Made by a program: the position numbers and the translations under genes
Notes under the pieces: model-generated
Database searches by the model: none
Told to the model about the DNA's origin: nothing
The model's input: the letters and a program-made list of their open reading frames with translations, nothing else
IMG/VR virus record: IMGVR_UViG_3300020171_000055
Span: 1-44,710 of that record
Origin: a virus
Reading direction: 5' to 3' (one strand)
Length of the DNA stretch: 44,710 nt
In this document: positions 40,758-44,710 of the stretch, piece by piece
Position numbering within the stretch: the first letter of the stretch is position 1
Layout of the letters: every line of letters starts with the position of its first letter

Positions 40758-41266
40758 TGTCACTGCCTAACTGGGAGCGGCCAATTGGCAAGAAGCTCAA
40801 GAAGCTCAAGCCGCCCAAGCCGGTCCCGAAGCAGCGAGCGCCTGCCAAGCGCCCCAACTACAAGCGTATCCTGGAGCAGTTCACGGCAGCTCTGGCGAAT
40901 CTCAAAGCCGCTGATCGGCGGCAGATACCCGAAGGCACGCTTCCGGAGATGATGGTAGCCTGGGCGCTGGTCAAGAACAAGCTGCAGTTTCAGTCGCAGC
41001 AGCGTGAAGGAGGTGGACAGCTACGCCTCGGTGGCGGAGTGGTTGACTTCCTGGTACAGATGGGCAGCAGTGTTGTAGTGGTACGCGTAAATGGTGATTA
41101 TTGGCATAGCCTGCCAGAACGCAAGCGCAAGGACGAGCTGCAAGCGCAACTGCTGAGGCTGCGCAAGTACCGGTTGGTCGACCTCTGGGAGCATGACATC
41201 TATGTCACTTGGACAGAAGGTCGCCTGATCCAATGGGTTGCAGATGAGATAAGGAGCGCACAGTGA
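40757..41266 (+). CDS. Vsr/DUF559-like (PD-(D/E)XK fold) protein, 169 aa
   Basis: ATG overlaps the tail-protein stop. A basic N-terminus (KKLKKLKPPKPVPKQRAPAK) precedes a domain with EGTLPEMMVAWALV, then GGGVVDFLVQMGSSVVVVRV, NGDYWHSLPERKRKDE, and LRKYRLVDLWEHDIY. This is the order of Vsr/DUF559-type nucleases: an Asp after a strand, the strand ending V-x-G-x-Y-W-H, a helix, then L-W-E-x-D-I. The usual E-V-D-G is R-V-N-G here, so catalysis is uncertain. It might act in packaging or DNA repair, or be structural. Confidence 0.6.
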   Translation: MSLPNWERPIGKKLKKLKPPKPVPKQRAPAKRPNYKRILEQFTAALANLKAADRRQIPEGTLPEMMVAWALVKNKLQFQSQQREGGGQLRLGGGVVDFLVQMGSSVVVVRVNGDYWHSLPERKRKDELQAQLLRLRKYRLVDLWEHDIYVTWTEGRLIQWVADEIRSAQ

Positions 41267-42402
41267 GCACCCGCAAGTCAATGCACTGGATACCCATCCA
41301 CACCGACGGGTACGACAAGGAAGTCATCAAGGTCTGGAAGCCGCCCGTCATCAAGATCATCGACCCGAGCTGGCAGCACATTGTCGACGCCAGGGCAGCA
41401 TCGCCCAACAGTTGGTTCGTGCTACGTGACCACCCACTGTCCGAGCAGCACGAGGATATGTTCCTAGACCCAGTGGGCACGGGCAAGCGGCACGCTGAAC
41501 GTTGGGATCAGAGGCTCTGGGAGCTGAACGCCGATCCTGAGCGCACCTGGATCAGCGGCATCAACGAGCCCCACGTCTGGGAGAAGGACGGTATCCCCAA
41601 GACAGTAGACTACACAGTGTCGCTCATGGAAGAGGCGGACCGACGGGGGTTACAGGTCTCGGCCCTGGAGATTGGGCACGGCTGGCCGGCAAACCTGGGC
41701 GAGGACCTGCCGGTCAACTGGGAACCCTATGATGCCATCCGCGAAGTGATGATGCGCACCAGGCGACACGTCCTGGAGATTCACAGCTACTGGGACACGC
41801 GTGGCCCACTGTTCAACTGGAAGTGGTGGGCAGGCAGGTTCACCCAGTGTCCGTGGCAGGTGCCCATCTTCATCGGTGAGTGCGGAATTGACCAGTTCGT
41901 CAATGGTCCGGGCAATTCTGAAAGTCGCGGCTGGGCTGCGCACATGGACAGCAACGCCTACATGGACCAGTGGCATCACCTCGAGTTAGAGGTGAGCAAG
42001 GACCTACGCGTGTGGGCCTGGATGATCTTCTCCTATGACGGTGCCAAACCCTGGGGCACCCTTGACATCAGGCAGTGTAGGGATAAGGTGCTCCAGTACG
42101 TGGAGCGGGCCGGCGGCACTCAGATAGTTCACCCGTGGGCCTTTCTCACCACACAGCTCACCTTTGGCCAGGCGCTGAAGGCAGCGGCTGAGGCACATGA
42201 CGTGATCTCGGTCAACCCTGATGCTGCGCTGATGAAGGAGGGTAGACGCAAGAACTTGCTGTACACGAGCAACGAGTTTCCATTCTCGTTCAACGGCATC
42301 AACTACGTGTGCCAGCGATTCATGGAGCCTTTCAGCAACGTAGTGACGATTCTGTTTTGTATCACCGGCCAGTGGGAGAAAGTCATGAGCCATTCATACT
42401 GA
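41263..42402 (+). CDS. Glycoside-hydrolase-like TIM-barrel protein, 379 aa
   Basis: GTG start supported by TAAGGAG seven bases upstream; overlaps the previous TGA. RTWISGINEPHVW holds candidate acid/base E102, and QVPIFIGECGIDQF candidate nucleophile E206, the N-E-P plus later E arrangement of clan A hydrolases. HVLEIHSYWDTRGPLFNWKW and VWAWMIFSYDGAKPWG add barrel-like strands. It resembles in plan the GH128-like protein at 8085 and the lipoprotein body, so this phage encodes three such enzymes. The place after the tail genes suggests a virion-associated or lysis depolymerase. Confidence 0.68.
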   Translation: MSTRKSMHWIPIHTDGYDKEVIKVWKPPVIKIIDPSWQHIVDARAASPNSWFVLRDHPLSEQHEDMFLDPVGTGKRHAERWDQRLWELNADPERTWISGINEPHVWEKDGIPKTVDYTVSLMEEADRRGLQVSALEIGHGWPANLGEDLPVNWEPYDAIREVMMRTRRHVLEIHSYWDTRGPLFNWKWWAGRFTQCPWQVPIFIGECGIDQFVNGPGNSESRGWAAHMDSNAYMDQWHHLELEVSKDLRVWAWMIFSYDGAKPWGTLDIRQCRDKVLQYVERAGGTQIVHPWAFLTTQLTFGQALKAAAEAHDVISVNPDAALMKEGRRKNLLYTSNEFPFSFNGINYVCQRFMEPFSNVVTILFCITGQWEKVMSHSY

Positions 42403-42403
42403 G

Positions 42404-42907
42404 CTAGGTGACATGCTTCCATGTCTTGCGAGTACATATCGTCCATACGGTGCATCTATCTATTCCGTAGATGCGAGCGAGGTCAACGGGTCTTGCTCCT
42501 GCTGCGCGGCTGATTCGGATCTGTCGCACATCGATGTCGGTCAACTTGCTGAGGCCATTCTGTTCCCCCGCTGAAATATGGGGAAAGGAAGAATTGAATA
42601 GTCCTCTACTTTTGACAAACGCGTCACGCATGTTGTCGGCATGGGTGCCAAGAAAGAGATGGTCGGGACGAACACAGGGTGGATTATCGCAATGGTGGCA
42701 GACACAGAGCCCATCTGGGATAGGACCATATGCTATCTCCCAGGAGACACGATGTGTGTACGGATAGCTGCGCGTTATTCCGCAATAGATTTGCCCATAA
42801 CCCCCGCTGACACATCCTGCCGTCCATAACCAGCAGTCGTCGGACTTGTCAACGTGAGACCAGAATCGTTGAAGGAACTTGGGATCGGTGGTATACTGGG
42901 GGAGCAT
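42404..42907 (-). CDS. Free-standing HNH homing endonuclease
   Basis: 167 residues, ATG at 42907 after AGAAAGGACGTTCCG. N-terminal DDCWLWTAGCVSGGYGQIYC, then the HNH core HRVSWEIAYGPIPDGLCVCH, HCDNPPCVRPDHLFLGTHADNM (Cys pairs bind zinc), and a C-terminal HTH (KLTDIDVRQIRISRAAGARP; DLARIYGIDRCTVWTICTRK) that reads DNA. Genes like this move between phages. It is the only minus-strand gene in the 16.2-44.7 kb region, and its 3' end lies two bases from the hydrolase stop, which suggests insertion. Confidence 0.86.
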   Translation of the reverse strand: MLPQYTTDPKFLQRFWSHVDKSDDCWLWTAGCVSGGYGQIYCGITRSYPYTHRVSWEIAYGPIPDGLCVCHHCDNPPCVRPDHLFLGTHADNMRDAFVKSRGLFNSSFPHISAGEQNGLSKLTDIDVRQIRISRAAGARPVDLARIYGIDRCTVWTICTRKTWKHVT

Positions 42908-42931
42908 CGGAACGTCCTTTCTGATGTCATG

Positions 42932-42959
42932 CCCCCGGCTGTTTGCAGCAGTGCGGGGG
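42932..42959. terminator. GC hairpin between the HNH and caspase-like genes
   Basis: CCCCCG (42932-42937) pairs with CGGGGG (42954-42959); an inner GCTG-TTTG-CAGC stem closes the loop, with a four-base bulge. It lies in the HNH leader and upstream of the caspase-like gene. Confidence 0.45.
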
Positions 42960-42973
42960 TTACTTGCAGACCT

Positions 42974-43002
42974 AGTGTATCATAAGAAGAGACAATTGTC
43001 TA
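42974..43002 (-). promoter_or_regulatory. Candidate promoter for the HNH gene
   Basis: On the minus strand TAGACA (43002-42997), 17 bases, TACACT (42979-42974): nine of twelve consensus positions. A GACAATTGTC palindrome (42991-43000) overlaps the -35, a possible operator. Confidence 0.45.
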
Positions 43003-43020
43003 CTACCGAAAGGACACATC

Positions 43021-43734
43021 ATGGCTAACAGAGCCATCAGCAAGACTACAGTACTTTGGATTTGTCCAACACCGCCTGACTTGCCGCCGCTGCAGTGGGC
43101 GGCGGAACTGGGTGGCATAGAACAATTGCCGGGTGTCGAGATGCACAGCCTGGTTGGCCCGGCTGCTAACACCATGGCAATTGGGACAGCGCTGGCGCTG
43201 GGCGCTGAGGATGTAGTCATCTGGTCCGGGCATGGTCGTGAGAACGGTCTGATGACAACCGAGGGAGTGATCCTGTCAGGGCAGTGGATCGCCATGCAGA
43301 TCAAGGCCGGCGCGCCGAGGATATTCCTGGTCGGCGCTTGTTTCTCTGGCAGCGTTGACGAGTTTCTCCAATCGATCACCGAGCAAGTATCTGAGGCTGG
43401 CGTCAACGCCATCGGCTTCCAAGCCGCCGCGAACGATCGCGCTGCCGCAGTGTATGCCATCGAGTTCGTGCGTGCGTTGACAGCCGATGCTGCCCCCAAT
43501 GCCGCTCATAGACTGGCTCGCCAAGAATGTTCCAAGATCAACAAGGCAACGGCGGCGAGCGTCATTTTCCAAGCTGGTATTGTGAATGGGTTAAGCACGG
43601 TGCTGCAAGCTATCAAGACTCTGGGGATCGAGGTACATCGCAACGGGGATCGCATTGTGGCCTTGGAAGAGCAGCAAGCAGAGATACTTCTTCAGATACG
43701 CAACCTGCCCATGGCGATGCGGGGGATGCGATAG
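43021..43734 (+). CDS. Caspase-like (clan CD) protease-fold protein
   Basis: 237 residues; ATG after CCGAAAGGACACATC. AEDVVIWSGHGRENG supplies the catalytic-type His71 in the S-G-H-G motif, and RIFLVGACFSGSVDEFLQSI the Cys107 in the strand-then-G-A-C-F-S-G motif; the 36-residue spacing suits caspase/CHAT folds. The N-terminus (TVLWICPTPPDLPPLQWAAE) is the first strand and helix, and the C-terminus ends with a short coiled coil (RIVALEEQQAEILLQIRNLP). No signal peptide or death-fold adaptor. Bacterial caspase-like proteases act in immune suicide pathways and in signalling; a phage copy could trigger, divert or block such a pathway. Function is inferred; the fold call is fairly secure. Confidence 0.75.
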   Translation: MANRAISKTTVLWICPTPPDLPPLQWAAELGGIEQLPGVEMHSLVGPAANTMAIGTALALGAEDVVIWSGHGRENGLMTTEGVILSGQWIAMQIKAGAPRIFLVGACFSGSVDEFLQSITEQVSEAGVNAIGFQAAANDRAAAVYAIEFVRALTADAAPNAAHRLARQECSKINKATAASVIFQAGIVNGLSTVLQAIKTLGIEVHRNGDRIVALEEQQAEILLQIRNLPMAMRGMR

Positions 43735-43747
43735 AAGCGGAGATACC

Positions 43748-44710
43748 ATGAGACGACGAATCGCGCTAGCCCTGCTGGTGTTCGGCCTGCTGCTCGTAGT
43801 GATCGCTGGCTGCACGAAGCGGGCCCTACCCGAGCCACCGCCCATGCCTGCGGGACTGTCGCGCTACGTCTACTCTGCCCCGGCAGAGACCCCGTTCCCA
43901 GATATGTTCTACTACAACTACAGCACAGGAGCACAGGCCGAACCTGACCAGCGGCGCAGCTACGACGTCCTGTATCCGGGCAACTATCCGATGGGCCAGA
44001 TCTGTATGACAGGCAACCTCGATGACGTGTGGCCCATTGCAGGTACAGGCGCTTTTGTCTGGGCATCCTATGATGACTGTTTCTCGGACACTACTGGCTA
44101 CACGCTGACACTGGGCACTGGTCAGGAAGTCGGGCAACCAATCATCCTGGACATCCCACCCGACTTTCTTGTGCCAGGTGGAACTGGTGACCCAGGCAAT
44201 CCGTATAACACGATCGAGTTCCCTGTTTGGATGAGCAACACCACCTACGTTGAGAAGTTCGTGGCTCCCGGCTCAGGCAAGACCTACTGGGGTATCAAAT
44301 ACGGTGCCATGACACCGCTGATGGCGACCTTCATCGAGGCGGTCGGTCGTCATTTCACAGACCAGTCACGCATCGCAGCCGTGCGTATCAGGACGGGTTA
44401 CGGCGGTGAGTCAGCGCCAGTTCAACCTATACATGCTCTCGACATTAATGCTTACGAGAATGCTTTCTTCACGTATTATCAAGACAACGTCTCAAGCTGT
44501 AACAACTACCTGAACTTCATCGACACGATGGCGAATACAGCCGCTGTTTGGTTCCCAGACAAACCGATTCTGGTAGCCACAAGCCTGAAGCCGTGCGCTT
44601 ACCTGTCCTCTTCCTGGTTGAATGCAGTGCGCATACCCGCAGCCGCCACGGCTGTTGTACCCATTGGCATCTCACAACACAACCTTGCCTCGAAACGCAT
44701 CACAGCGGAT
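43748..44710 (+). CDS. Surface lipoprotein with glycoside-hydrolase-like body (5' part; continues at base 1)
   Basis: ATG follows a purine-rich AGCGGAGATACC leader, 13 bases after the caspase-like gene. Residues 1-22 form a classic lipoprotein signal: MRRR, a hydrophobic core, then V-I-A-G-C22, so Cys22 should be lipidated after signal peptidase II cleavage. The following region contains R-T-G-Y-G-G-E221-S, the type of loop that carries the acid/base glutamate in TIM-barrel glycoside hydrolases; E350 in the other half is a candidate nucleophile. Frame arithmetic (816 bases from 43748 to 44563, then base 1) gives a seamless 934-residue protein. A lipoprotein made from a phage genome should sit on the host cell surface rather than in the virion. 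It could alter receptors or surface glycans, but that is inference. Confidence 0.72.
   Translation, partial: MRRRIALALLVFGLLLVVIAGCTKRALPEPPPMPAGLSRYVYSAPAETPFPDMFYYNYSTGAQAEPDQRRSYDVLYPGNYPMGQICMTGNLDDVWPIAGTGAFVWASYDDCFSDTTGYTLTLGTGQEVGQPIILDIPPDFLVPGGTGDPGNPYNTIEFPVWMSNTTYVEKFVAPGSGKTYWGIKYGAMTPLMATFIEAVGRHFTDQSRIAAVRIRTGYGGESAPVQPIHALDINAYENAFFTYYQDNVSSCNNYLNFIDTMANTAAVWFPDKPILVATSLKPCAYLSSSWLNAVRIPAAATAVVPIGISQHNLASKRITAD
44564..44710. repeat. Terminal redundancy, right copy
   Basis: Right copy of the 147-base redundancy with 1-147. It lies inside the lipoprotein gene and is in the same frame as the left copy, so joining the ends restores one uninterrupted gene. The clustered differences near the contig start suggest a population variant or an assembly-edge effect. 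Confidence 0.9.

Overview
The window looks like one complete circular (or circularly permuted, terminally redundant) tailed-phage genome of about 44.56 kb. Bases 1-147 recur at 44564-44710 in the same reading frame, so the first and last genes are two halves of one gene. The modules are those of a dsDNA tailed phage: terminase, portal, scaffold, N4gp56-like capsid, adaptor and large tail proteins. No tape-measure or tail-tube gene is recognisable, so a short-tailed (podovirus-like) particle is most likely. The host is not proven. The long Thr-Pro/Asn-Thr-Pro linker of the surface lipoprotein is a style common in secreted proteins of Chloroflexota (Anaerolineae/Caldilineae), and that is my best inference. 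No integrase, DNA polymerase, tRNA or CRISPR was seen.

Layout. (1) 43748-44710 joined to 1-1989 encodes a predicted 934-residue lipoprotein with a glycoside-hydrolase-like body, a TP-rich linker and a C-terminal carbohydrate-binding-like domain. (2) 2029-11573, plus strand, is the early/replication region. It holds a consensus promoter, a Cro-like HTH gene, an ERF annealing protein, a second promoter with a ribbon-helix-helix gene, a phage-O-like initiator carrying iterons (candidate origin) and a DnaB-like helicase. These are followed by a zinc-ribbon/PD-(D/E)XK nuclease, a GH128-like hydrolase flanked by three tiny membrane proteins (possible lysis cassette), and many small Cys-rich genes. 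(3) 11595-14187, minus strand, is an operon of seven small genes, several strongly acidic, driven by a perfect-consensus promoter. (4) 14188-14368 is a divergent control region with two tandem operator-like inverted repeats between the opposing promoters. (5) 14369-18751 is the packaging module: a TerS candidate, a G-rich/palindromic tract, an antisense cluster of three zinc-ribbon genes with a structured leader, and a TerL interrupted by an HNH-containing intein. (6) 18766-40757 is the virion module: portal, proline-rich proteins, a 2103-residue protein, scaffold, capsid, paired small paralogues, repeat-rich fibre-like proteins, adaptor, a two-TM protein and a 1082-residue tail protein. (7) 40757-43734 holds a Vsr-like protein, a second glycoside-hydrolase-like protein, an antisense HNH endonuclease and a caspase-like protein.

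How it works together (inference). The promoters at 2029 and 14267 share 16 bases of -35 plus spacer, so the replication region and the minus-strand accessory operon are probably switched on together early. The tandem operators next to the minus promoter and upstream of TerS could switch between early minus-strand and late plus-strand transcription. The most unusual cargo is the caspase-like protein, encoded 13 bases upstream of the surface lipoprotein with no recognised virion role for either gene.
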